Assembly (NCBI RefSeq): GCF_013408245.1
Contig: NZ_JACBYS010000002.1
Location: 124,001-188,000, forward strand
Reading direction: 5' to 3'
Source of the DNA: Duganella sp. 1224
GTDB taxonomy: Bacteria; Pseudomonadota; Gammaproteobacteria; Burkholderiales; Burkholderiaceae_D
Length of the DNA: 64,000 nt
This document shows positions 8,715 to 16,228 of this stretch, piece by piece (the first letter of the stretch is position 1; every line of letters begins with the position of its first letter). The notes below the pieces were generated by a model. The model did not search any database, was not told where the DNA came from, and saw only the letters and a program-made list of their open reading frames with translations. Made by a program: the position numbers and the translations under genes.

Positions 8715-8918
8715 ATGGCCCGCATTACGATTGAAGATTGTCTGAAAAACGTACCGAACCGTTTCCAGCTGACCCTGGCCGCCACCTACCGCGCGCGCCA
8801 GCTGCTGCAAGGCCACACCCCGAAGGTGGAAGCCAAGGACAAGCCTACCGTGGTTGCCCTGCGTGAAATCGCCGCCGGCAAAGTCGGTCTGGAAATGTTG
8901 AAAAAGGTCCCCATGTAA
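8715..8918 (+). CDS. rpoZ: RNA polymerase omega subunit
   Basis: A 67-residue omega subunit that helps beta-prime fold into RNA polymerase and contributes to ppGpp site 1. The start [20 protein letters not shown] and the RARQLLQGH...[17 protein letters not shown] core are diagnostic. A strong AGGAG site lies seven bases before the ATG. It is 30 bases after gmk and 80 before spoT. Confidence 0.97.
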   Translation: MARITIEDCLKNVPNRFQLTLAATYRARQLLQGHTPKVEAKDKPTVVALREIAAGKVGLEMLKKVPM

Positions 8919-8998
8919 GTTGGGACCGCGTTCCCGAACAATGTGAATGTGGTATGTTGTAGCAGCAGGACATTCTCATCGAGACGGAACGCATACGT

Positions 8999-11329
8999 AT
9001 GAATCTGATCCCTGACGATCCGACACTGAGTGGCACCCCGCCCGCCCGGGCGAAACAGCCGGCCAAAGCGCCGGCTGTTGCCATGTCTGACAGCATCGCA
9101 GGGGATAGCATGACCGCGCCATCCGTTACCCCCCCCGTACCTCCCGTGATTTCCTCGTCGCCCCTGGCCACGCCCCCTGCCCTCACCGCAGGCGTTGCGT
9201 CGGTAACCCATCTGACCGAAAAACTGGCCGACTACATGACGGCCGCCGATCTCAAAAAGGTCAAGGAAGCCTACCGCTTCTCGGACGAGATGCACCTCGG
9301 GCAGTTGCGCAAGTCGGGCGAGCCGTATATCTCGCACCCGATCGCGGTGGCGGAGATCTGCGCCGACTGGAAGCTGGACGCGCAAGCCATCATGGCGGCG
9401 CTGCTGCATGACGTGATGGAAGACCAGGACGTCAAGAAGGACGAGCTGATCGAGCGCTTCGGCGCGCCGGTGGCCAACCTGGTGGACGGCTTGTCCAAGC
9501 TGGAGAAAATCGAGTTCCAGAGCCAGATCGAGGCGCAGGCGGAAAACTTCCGCAAGATGCTGCTGGCCATGGCCTCGGACGTGCGGGTCATCCTGATCAA
9601 GCTGGCCGACCGCCTGCACAATATGCGCACCATGGAAGTGATGAAGCCGGCCGCCAAGGCCCGCATCTCCAAGGAAACCATGGAAGTGTACGTGCCGATC
9701 GCGCACCGTCTCGGCCTGAACAATATTTACCGCGAGCTGCAGGACTTGTCGTTCGCCCACCTGTTCCCGCTGCGCTACCGCGTGCTGGGCAAGGCGGTCA
9801 AGGCGGCGCGCGGCAACCGCCGCGAGGTGGTGACCAAGATCCTGGAGTCGGTCAAGAACACGCTGGCCTCGGCCAATATCCACGCCGAGGTGTATGGCCG
9901 CGAGAAGACGCTGTATGGCATCTACAAGAAGATGCACAGCAAGCACCTGTCGTTCTCGCAGGTGCTGGACGTGTACGGCTTCCGCGTGGTGGTCGAGAGT
10001 TTCGAACAGTGCTACGTGGCGCTGGGCACGCTGCATTCGCTGTACAAGCCGATGCCGGGCAAGTTCAAGGACTATATTGCGATCCGCAAGCTGAATGGCT
10101 ACCAGTCGCTGCACACCACGCTGATCGGCCCGTACGGCACGCCGGTGGAGTTCCAGATCCGCACGCAGGAGATGCACCGCACCGCCGAATCGGGCGTGGC
10201 GGCGCACTGGCTGTACAAGAACGGCGAGGCCAACATGTCGGACCTGCAGCAGCGCACCCACGCGTGGCTGCAGTCGCTGCTGGACATTCAGCAGCAGACC
10301 GGCGATTCGGCCGAGTTCCTGGAGCACGTCAAGGTCGACCTGTTCCCGGATTCGGTGTACGTGTTCACGCCGAAGTCCAAGATCATCGCGCTGCCGCGCG
10401 GCGCCACGCCGATCGACTTCGCGTATGCGATTCACACCGGGATTGGCGACCATACGGTGTCGGTCACGATCAACAACGAGCCGGCCTCGGTGCGCACCGA
10501 GTTGCGCAACGGCGATATCGTGGAGATCGTGACCGATGCCGATTCGCGGCCGAGTCCGTCGTGGCTGTCGTTCGTGCGGACTGGCAAGGCGCGCTCGGCG
10601 ATTCGTCATCATCTGCGCACGATTAACCTGCCGGAGTCGATCGCGCTGGGCAAGCAGTTGCTGGCGCAGGCGCTGTCGTCGCTGGGCATCGGTCCGGACC
10701 TGGAAGATCATCTGATCGAGCGGCTGCTGAAGGAGTCGAGCGCCAAGTCGCTGGATGAGTTGTATGCCGATATCGGCGTCGGCAAGCGCATGGCGGCGCT
10801 GGTGGCGCGGCATATCTTTGGCCTGCGCGGCGGCGAGTCGGCCAGCGCGCCGGTCGATCATAATAGCGCGGCCGAGCTGGACCCGGTCACCATTTGCGGC
10901 AGCGAGGGCGTGTCGGTGCAGCTGGCGCCGTGTTGTCTGCCGATTCCGGGCGATTCGATCATTGGCCAGTTGCGCAGGGATCAAGGGCTGCTGGTGCACA
11001 CGGCCGATTGCACGCAGGCCAAGCGGCAGAAGGCCAAGGAGCCGGATCGCTGGATCGCGGTGAAGTGGGGCACCGAGCTGAACCGGCGCTTTGACAGCCG
11101 GATCAAGCTGCTCATCAATAACGAGAAGGGCATCCTGGCGCGCGTGGCGGCGGAGATTGGCGAGTCGGATGCCAATATCACGTATGTGGGCATGGATGAG
11201 GACAAGGATAATGTGCTGCACCAGTTGCGGTTCACGGTGCAGGTGAAGGATCGGGTGCACCTGGCGGGCTTGCTGCGGAATGTGCGGCGGGTGGCCGGCG
11301 TCAACCGGATTTTGCGCGAGCGCGCGTAA
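8999..11329 (+). CDS. spoT: Bifunctional (p)ppGpp synthetase/hydrolase SpoT
   Basis: A 776-residue RelA/SpoT homologue that makes and degrades ppGpp. Order of domains: a Pro/Ala-rich N-terminal extension (1-65), the HD hydrolase (about 80-230; HPIAVAEICADW and the intact LLHDVMED metal motif), the synthetase (about 270-390; YGREKTLYGIYKKM, VYGFRVVV, NGYQSLHTTLIGP), TGS (about 435-500; VFTPKSKIIALPRGATPIDF), a helical/zinc-finger region (CCLPIPGDSIIG) and a C-terminal ACT domain. The intact HD motif points to SpoT rather than RelA, as does its position after rpoZ. The long N-terminal extension could mean an internal start such as ATG at 9083. Confidence 0.95.
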   Translation: MNLIPDDPTLSGTPPARAKQPAKAPAVAMSDSIAGDSMTAPSVTPPVPPVISSSPLATPPALTAGVASVTHLTEKLADYMTAADLKKVKEAYRFSDEMHLGQLRKSGEPYISHPIAVAEICADWKLDAQAIMAALLHDVMEDQDVKKDELIERFGAPVANLVDGLSKLEKIEFQSQIEAQAENFRKMLLAMASDVRVILIKLADRLHNMRTMEVMKPAAKARISKETMEVYVPIAHRLGLNNIYRELQDLSFAHLFPLRYRVLGKAVKAARGNRREVVTKILESVKNTLASANIHAEVYGREKTLYGIYKKMHSKHLSFSQVLDVYGFRVVVESFEQCYVALGTLHSLYKPMPGKFKDYIAIRKLNGYQSLHTTLIGPYGTPVEFQIRTQEMHRTAESGVAAHWLYKNGEANMSDLQQRTHAWLQSLLDIQQQTGDSAEFLEHVKVDLFPDSVYVFTPKSKIIALPRGATPIDFAYAIHTGIGDHTVSVTINNEPASVRTELRNGDIVEIVTDADSRPSPSWLSFVRTGKARSAIRHHLRTINLPESIALGKQLLAQALSSLGIGPDLEDHLIERLLKESSAKSLDELYADIGVGKRMAALVARHIFGLRGGESASAPVDHNSAAELDPVTICGSEGVSVQLAPCCLPIPGDSIIGQLRRDQGLLVHTADCTQAKRQKAKEPDRWIAVKWGTELNRRFDSRIKLLINNEKGILARVAAEIGESDANITYVGMDEDKDNVLHQLRFTVQVKDRVHLAGLLRNVRRVAGVNRILRERA

Positions 11330-11345
11330 ACCCGCACCGCCAGGC

Positions 11346-11375
11346 GGGGTCTGACCCCGTACGGGGTCAGACCCC
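11346..11375. repeat. Palindromic REP-like element, copy 2
   Basis: A perfect 30-base palindrome identical to copy 1 (half-site GGGGTCTGACCCCGT). It lies between the convergent ends of spoT and the RAYT gene, 24 bases from the latter. This is the usual position of a REP relative to its transposase. Confidence 0.85.
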
Positions 11376-11399
11376 TAAGTGGTGGCGCGTGCGTATCGC

Positions 11400-12050
11400 T
11401 TAAGGTTGCGGGGTCCTACGCCGGTGTTGGGCGATGAAGGCGCGGTCACCGAGCACCCCGTTGCCATTGCCCGCGGCGCGGATTTGTTCGAGCTGCTGCG
11501 GGGTCAGGGTTTCGAGGAACAGCCGCAGGTATGCCTGCCGCCGCGCGGACGCCCCTGTCCCCAACCGCTCGTACACCGAATGCGGCGTCACCACCTCGTC
11601 ATGCCGCCCTTCGGCATTGCAGCGGTAACTCGACCACTTGTAATTCCCCGGAAACCGCACCATCCCGGCCCGCACCGGGTTCATCTCGATATACCGCTGA
11701 CACGTCAGCAAATACCCTTCTGTCTGCACCAGGCAACTCTTGTACCGCCCATCCCATACCGTGCCGCTGGTCCCGTGGCGATAATTCAGATACTGCGCAT
11801 ACCGCTGCGCCAGTTCCTTCATCATCCCCGCCAGCCCGGCCGCGTCCGCCACACTCATCAGCAAGTGCACGTGATTACTCATCAGCACATACGCATGCAC
11901 ATGCGTCTCCGCCAGCACCGCCGCCTCATGCAGCCATTGCCGGTACACCACATAGTCATCATCCATGAAAAAACAGCGCTGCCGGTCATGCCCGCGTTGA
12001 ATCACATGCAGCGGCACGGCTGGCAATACAACACGAGATTGGCGTGGCAT
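11400..12050 (-). CDS. REP-associated tyrosine transposase (RAYT, Y1_Tnp family)
   Basis: A 216-residue single-strand DNA transposase of the IS200/IS605 HUH superfamily. The HUH pair is H60 and H62 in LMSNHVHLLMS; the helix carrying the nucleophilic tyrosine is around residues 95-105 (AQRYAQYLNYRHG), followed by VWDGRYKS and YIEMNPVRAGMV, which are typical RAYT signatures. RAYTs are domesticated, single-copy genes that bind and cleave REP palindromes rather than behaving as insertion sequences. No terminal inverted repeats or target-site duplication are seen around it. It is full length and sits next to a copy of the palindrome that recurs in this window, so that repeat is a plausible substrate. 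Confidence 0.92.
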   Translation of the reverse strand: MPRQSRVVLPAVPLHVIQRGHDRQRCFFMDDDYVVYRQWLHEAAVLAETHVHAYVLMSNHVHLLMSVADAAGLAGMMKELAQRYAQYLNYRHGTSGTVWDGRYKSCLVQTEGYLLTCQRYIEMNPVRAGMVRFPGNYKWSSYRCNAEGRHDEVVTPHSVYERLGTGASARRQAYLRLFLETLTPQQLEQIRAAGNGNGVLGDRAFIAQHRRRTPQP

Positions 12051-12106
12051 GATGTCCCTCCTGGCATCCCGCCAACCTAGCAGGCGCGGGAAGGCCGCGT
12101 TCTGCG

Positions 12107-13012
12107 CTAGCGCAACGCGCGCGGCTCCATGGGGTCGTACCAGTAGGCCTTGTTGGACAGCGGCGTCTGCGGCGACAGCAGCGGATTGTCGAGCCGGAAG
12201 ATGCGGCGCTTGCGCAGGTTGGTCTTGTCGATCAGCCCGTCATAGAACTGGTGGAACAGCTGATCGAAGCGGCCGTCGGCGATCAACAGCTGCAGGCCGT
12301 ATTCCAGCCGTTGCGCCAGCCGCTGCCGCTGCGGCCCGCCGAGGAAGAAATAGCGCGGCGAGGGCACGTACAGCGCAAAGCTGCGCTCCACCGCCAGCGT
12401 GGGCATCTGCGGCAAATACGCGGCCTGCTCGTACACCGCCTCGTCGATCGCGCGCGGAAAGTGCTGGAAGCGCCCCGCCGCCAGCATGCTGTGCAGCCCG
12501 GCCGAGGTGCTGCCTTCGACCACCACGAAGCCGGCCAGCTTGTAGCTGGTGGTCAGGCTCCATTGCCGGCCGGCGCCCAGCGACAGCGTCTTCAATTGTT
12601 CGACCGTGCGCACCGCGCTGAACAAGTCCTGGTTGCGGCTGTCGATCAGCGACACGCGGTAGCAGGAAATGCCCTTGTCGACCGGAATCCGGATCGGCAC
12701 CAGCTTCTGCTCCCATTCCGGCGACGTCACCTGCCCGCTCAGGTTGGCCAGGTCGCCCTTGACCATTTCCTGCAGCAGCCGGTCGCGCTCCATGCGCAGT
12801 TGCGCCACTTTCAGTTCGTACGGTCCGTATTTGGGCGCCGACGCCTCCAGCGCCTCGCGCAGCAGGTGCAGCACGTGGCTGTCGCTGTATTGCGATTTGC
12901 TGGAGTTCATGTCGATGATGTAGACGTCGGCCGCCCACGCCGCGCCCTGCCCGCCGGCCAGCGCCAGCAGCAGGCCGAGTATTGCTCCGCGGTTAATCGG
13001 CGGCCGGCGCAG
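12107..13012 (-). CDS. Periplasmic solute-binding protein family 3 (transporter substrate-binding domain), probable CTG start
   Basis: The reading frame encodes a bilobed type 2 periplasmic binding fold: VYIIDMNSSKSQYS..., an EWEQKLVPIRIPVDKGISCYR segment, SLTTSYKLAGFVVVEGST and a C-terminal region around the FDQLFHQFYDGLI helix. The first ATG (12910) lies after strand one, so it would remove the start of the fold. Upstream in frame is a clear signal peptide: a basic segment RRPPINRG, a hydrophobic core ILGLLLALAGG and a cleavage site AAWA/AD. No ATG, GTG or TTG precedes it; CTG at 13010-13012 follows a TGGAGG site (13022-13027) with nine bases between. That start would overlap the greB end by 20 bases and give 301 residues. 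ATC, three bases earlier, is the alternative. The ligand is unknown, and no permease genes are adjacent. Confidence 0.7.
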   Translation of the reverse strand: MRRPPINRGAILGLLLALAGGQGAAWAADVYIIDMNSSKSQYSDSHVLHLLREALEASAPKYGPYELKVAQLRMERDRLLQEMVKGDLANLSGQVTSPEWEQKLVPIRIPVDKGISCYRVSLIDSRNQDLFSAVRTVEQLKTLSLGAGRQWSLTTSYKLAGFVVVEGSTSAGLHSMLAAGRFQHFPRAIDEAVYEQAAYLPQMPTLAVERSFALYVPSPRYFFLGGPQRQRLAQRLEYGLQLLIADGRFDQLFHQFYDGLIDKTNLRKRRIFRLDNPLLSPQTPLSNKAYWYDPMEPRALR

Positions 13013-13559
13013 GATAGCTGACCTCCAGAATGTCCAGCTCTTCTACGCCGTGCGGCGCCTGGAAGGTAATGGTGTCGCCCTCGCGCGCCTTGGTCAGCGC
13101 GCGCGCCACCGGCGCCACCCAGCTGATCTTGCCGTTCAGCGGGTCGAGCTCGTCGATGCCGACGATGGTGATGGTGCGCTCTTCGCCATGCTGGTTGCTG
13201 TAGGTGACGGTGGCGCCGAAGAACACCTGGTCGCTGCCGTAATGCGCGCTGGGGTCGACAATGAACGCCGAGTCCAGCCGCTTGGTCAGGAAGCGGATGC
13301 GGCGGTCGATCTCGCGCAGCCGGCGCTTGCCGTAGATGTAATCGCCATTTTCCGAGCGGTCGCCGTTGGAGGCCGCCCAGTGGACGATTTTGACCACTTC
13401 CGGCCGCTCGACGTCGATCAGCTGCAGCAGCTCGTCCTTGATGCGCTGGTAGCCCTCGGGGCGGATGTAATTCTTGGAGCCGGCCGGGATCGCCAACGCC
13501 AGCGCTGCGGCGTCGTCGTCGTCGTCCTGCTCGCTCTCTTTGACAAAGGCTTTATTCAT
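12993..13559 (-). CDS. greB: Transcription elongation factor GreB
   Basis: A 188-residue factor that enters the RNA polymerase secondary channel and stimulates cleavage of backtracked RNA. The N-terminal coiled coil carries YIRPEGYQRIKDELLQL and the acidic tip GDRSENGDYIYGKRRLREID; the C-terminal FKBP-like domain contains VGIDELDPLNGKISWVAPVARAL. An Asp-rich N-terminal extension (ESEQDDDDD, about 25 residues) precedes the family core. MNKAFVKE was chosen as the start over an ATG eight codons upstream. The gene overlaps the solute-binding gene downstream. Confidence 0.94.
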   Translation of the reverse strand: MNKAFVKESEQDDDDDAAALALAIPAGSKNYIRPEGYQRIKDELLQLIDVERPEVVKIVHWAASNGDRSENGDYIYGKRRLREIDRRIRFLTKRLDSAFIVDPSAHYGSDQVFFGATVTYSNQHGEERTITIVGIDELDPLNGKISWVAPVARALTKAREGDTITFQAPHGVEELDILEVSYPAPAAD

Positions 13560-13609
13560 ACGGCCTATTGTAACGGCTTTCACGTATCATGCTGCCAAAG
13601 GAACAAGCT

Positions 13610-14179
13610 ATGAGACGACCGTACCGCTTCCACCGCTGGCTGTTGGCGCCGCTGGTTTATCTGGCGGCGCTGCTGTTGCTGCTGGAGGACTGGTTGTGGA
13701 ACATCGGCGCGCGCGTGATGCACCGGCTGGCGCAGTGGCCGCCGCTGCACCGGCTGGAGGCCTGGATCTGCCGCCTCGGCCCGACAGCGGCGCTGGTGCT
13801 GTTCGTGCTGCCGGCCACGCTGCTGTTCCCGGTCAAGCTGCTGGCGCTGTGGGCCATGGCGCACGGCCATCCGCTGCTGGGCCTGGGCGTCATCGTGCTG
13901 GCCAAGCTGGGCGGGGCGGCGGCGGTGGCGCGGCTGTATCTGCTGACGCGGCCGGTGCTGCTGACCATCGTCTGGTTCGCCGCGCTGCTGGCCTGGTTCC
14001 TGGCGCTGAAGGCGCGCTGGATCGCGCGCCTGCGCGCCACCCGCGCCTGGCGGCGCGCCGACGCGCTGCGCCAGGCCTGGCGCCACTGGCGCCAACACGC
14101 GGCGCCGCGGCCGGGCAGCTGGCTGGCGCGCTTCCGCCGCCTGCTGAAACGCTTCCGCCGCCGCTGGGACACGCGCTAG
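13610..14179 (+). CDS. Basic multi-pass membrane protein, function unknown
   Basis: A 189-residue protein with hydrophobic segments near residues 12-32 (LAPLVYLAALLLLL), 55-75 (TAALVLFVLPATLLFPVKLL), 85-105 and 115-135 (LTIVWFAALLAWFLAL), followed by a strongly basic tail of about 50 residues rich in Arg and Trp. The tail is cytoplasmic by the positive-inside rule. AAGGA sits seven bases before the chosen ATG; an in-frame ATG seven codons earlier has no site. It reads toward the histidine kinase 12 bases downstream, so they may share a transcript. No named family recognised. Confidence 0.75.
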   Translation: MRRPYRFHRWLLAPLVYLAALLLLLEDWLWNIGARVMHRLAQWPPLHRLEAWICRLGPTAALVLFVLPATLLFPVKLLALWAMAHGHPLLGLGVIVLAKLGGAAAVARLYLLTRPVLLTIVWFAALLAWFLALKARWIARLRATRAWRRADALRQAWRHWRQHAAPRPGSWLARFRRLLKRFRRRWDTR

Positions 14180-14191
14180 AATGGCAGCCCC

Positions 14192-15373
14192 ATGAGTGCT
14201 ACTGCCCTTCCCGCCCCCGCCCCGGACCCGTCCCTGTTGGCCGAGCTGGAACAGGTGCGCGCGCGCTTCGCCGCCATCGTCTCCAACACGCCGGGGCTGG
14301 TGTACCAGTTCGTGCTGCAGCCGGACGGCCAGGTCAGCTTTCCGTATCTGAGCGACGGCTGCCAGGCGCTGCTGGGCGTCACCACGGCCGAGCTGCACGC
14401 GGCGCCGCAGCGCTTCCTGGAACTGATCCTGCCGGACGACCGGCCGTCCTACCTGGAGGCGATGCGCGCCTCGGCGGCGGCGCTGTGGAGCTGGAACTGG
14501 GAGGGCCGGATCTGGGTCGACGCCTGGAAGGACGTCAAGTGGATCAACCTGCGCAGCACGCCGCAGCCGCTGGCCGGCGGCGCCGTGCGCTGGGACGGCA
14601 TCATGACCAACATCACCGACAGCAAGCTGGAGCAGGCCGAGGTGCGCCACTCGCGCGCCCGGCTGGCCGAGCTGAGCGCCCACACCGACCGCGTCAAGGA
14701 ACAGGAACGCACCCGCATCGCGCGCGAGATCCACGACGAACTGGGCGGCAACCTGACGGCGATCAAGATGGCGGTGGCGATGCTGGCGGCGCGGCTGGAC
14801 GGCGCCGACCCGGCGCTGCGCGAGAAAACCGACTATGTCGATGGCCTGGTCGACCGCACCATCGACGCCGTCCACCGCATCGCGCTGGACCTGCGGCCGG
14901 CGCTGCTGGACCTGGGCCTGGTGGCGGCGCTGGAGTGGCAGGTGGGCGAGTTCGCCAAGCAGACCGGCATCGCCAGCAGCTTCAGCGCCAGCCAGCGCGA
15001 CATCGGCCTCGACAACGACCAGGCCACGGCGCTGTTCCGCATCGCCCAGGAGGCGCTGACCAATATCGCCAAGCACGCCCACGCCAGCAAGGTCACGGTC
15101 AGGCTGGCGCGGCTGCGCCAGCACGTCAGCCTGAAAATCAGCGACAACGGCAACGGCATCGGCCAGGCCGACCGCAGCAAGCCGGCCTCGTTCGGCCTGC
15201 GCGGCATGGCCGAGCGGGCGCGCGCGCTGGGCGGGACGTTGACGCTGAGCCACGCCAGCGGCGGCGGCACCGTGGTGGCGATCAAAATTAAGGGCGCCGG
15301 CGCCCAGGATGGTGCCGTGCGGGCCGCCGCTGGCGCTACAATAGCGGAAGAAAACATTTCCACTATGAAATAA
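14192..15373 (+). CDS. PAS-domain sensor histidine kinase, NarX/HisKA_3 type
   Basis: A 393-residue cytoplasmic kinase with no membrane helix. An N-terminal PAS domain (about residues 20-145: IVSNTPGLVYQFVLQPDG, FPYLSDGCQALLG, DGIMTNITDSK) leads into a HisKA_3 dimerisation helix, where H181 in RIAREIHDELGGNL is the phosphorylation site. The HATPase_c domain has FRIAQEALTNIAKHAHA (N box), ISDNGNGIG and FGLRGMAERARALGG. It pairs with the LuxR-type regulator 42 bases downstream. The PAS ligand is not predictable. A 25-residue Ala-rich tail follows the ATPase domain. Confidence 0.94.
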   Translation: MSATALPAPAPDPSLLAELEQVRARFAAIVSNTPGLVYQFVLQPDGQVSFPYLSDGCQALLGVTTAELHAAPQRFLELILPDDRPSYLEAMRASAAALWSWNWEGRIWVDAWKDVKWINLRSTPQPLAGGAVRWDGIMTNITDSKLEQAEVRHSRARLAELSAHTDRVKEQERTRIAREIHDELGGNLTAIKMAVAMLAARLDGADPALREKTDYVDGLVDRTIDAVHRIALDLRPALLDLGLVAALEWQVGEFAKQTGIASSFSASQRDIGLDNDQATALFRIAQEALTNIAKHAHASKVTVRLARLRQHVSLKISDNGNGIGQADRSKPASFGLRGMAERARALGGTLTLSHASGGGTVVAIKIKGAGAQDGAVRAAAGATIAEENISTMK

Positions 15374-15415
15374 AGTGTCGTGGCGCCCCAAGCCGACACA
15401 CAGGGTAGACAGTCC

Positions 15416-16063
15416 ATGACAGAAAAAGCCATCATCAAGGTCTTCATCGCCGACGACCACGCCATCGTGCGCGAGGGCTTGAAGCAAATCCTGGCCGAGA
15501 CGCGCGACATCGTGGTCGCCGGCGAGGCCGAGAACGGCCTTGACGCCGTCAAGCTGTTCCGCAAGTCCGAGTGCCAGGTGTTGCTGCTGGATATCTCGTT
15601 GCCAGATCGCAACGGCATCGAGGTGCTCAAGCAGATCAAGAAGGAAAAGCCGGAGCTGGCGGTGCTGATGCTGTCGATGCACCGCGAGGACCAGTACGCG
15701 ATCCGCTCGCTCAAGGCCGGCGCCGCCGGCTACCTGACCAAGCAGAGCGCGCCGAAGGAACTGGTGACGGCGATCCGCCAGGTGGCCGGCGGCCTCAAAT
15801 ACATCAGCGCGGCGCTGGCGCAGGAGCTGGCCAACCACGTCGGCGACGACCACGAGGCGCCGCCGCACGAAACGCTGTCCGACCGCGAGTACCAGACGCT
15901 GACCATGATCGCCTCCGGCAAGACGGTGGGCATGATCGCCAAGGAACTGTCGCTGTCGGTCAAGACCGTCAGCGAGTACCGCGCCCGCCTGCTGGTCAAG
16001 ATGAAGCTGAAAAACAGCGCCGAACTGACCCACTACGCGATTAAAAACCAACTGATCGAGTAA
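15416..16063 (+). CDS. NarL/FixJ-family response regulator
   Basis: A 215-residue two-domain regulator. The receiver domain (about 7-125) begins KVFIADDHAIVREGLKQIL, has the phospho-acceptor D59 in VLLLDISLPDRNG and the conserved Lys in LTKQSAPKEL. The LuxR-type HTH (about 150-212) reads LSDREYQTLTMIASGKTVGM and SVKTVSEYRARLLVKMKLK. It should be phosphorylated by the adjacent HisKA_3 kinase. The ATG at 15416 was chosen over an in-frame ATG 12 codons upstream that lies in the gap after the kinase. Targets are unknown. Confidence 0.95.
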   Translation: MTEKAIIKVFIADDHAIVREGLKQILAETRDIVVAGEAENGLDAVKLFRKSECQVLLLDISLPDRNGIEVLKQIKKEKPELAVLMLSMHREDQYAIRSLKAGAAGYLTKQSAPKELVTAIRQVAGGLKYISAALAQELANHVGDDHEAPPHETLSDREYQTLTMIASGKTVGMIAKELSLSVKTVSEYRARLLVKMKLKNSAELTHYAIKNQLIE

Positions 16064-16228
16064 GCCAGAGTAAGATAGCGTTGCCGGCGCCGCTGCCTTG
16101 TTGCTCAAATCAACATGGTTAATGCTTAGATGAAAGCCACGTTCCCGCCCCTTATCCGGGCAATGCCGCCCCGGCGGCGCGCTTATCATTGCCGGCATTG
16201 GTCATCCTAAAGAGGTACGCGCGTCATC

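Noticed and set aside
11346..12106. Reading the transposase region as a complete insertion sequence
   Set aside because: No terminal inverted repeats or target duplication flank the gene. RAYT genes are usually single, non-mobile copies.
13580..16198. An 872-codon minus-strand open frame opposite the membrane protein, histidine kinase and response regulator
   Set aside because: The plus-strand genes carry clear catalytic motifs; the antisense product is low-complexity Gln/Arg/Ala.
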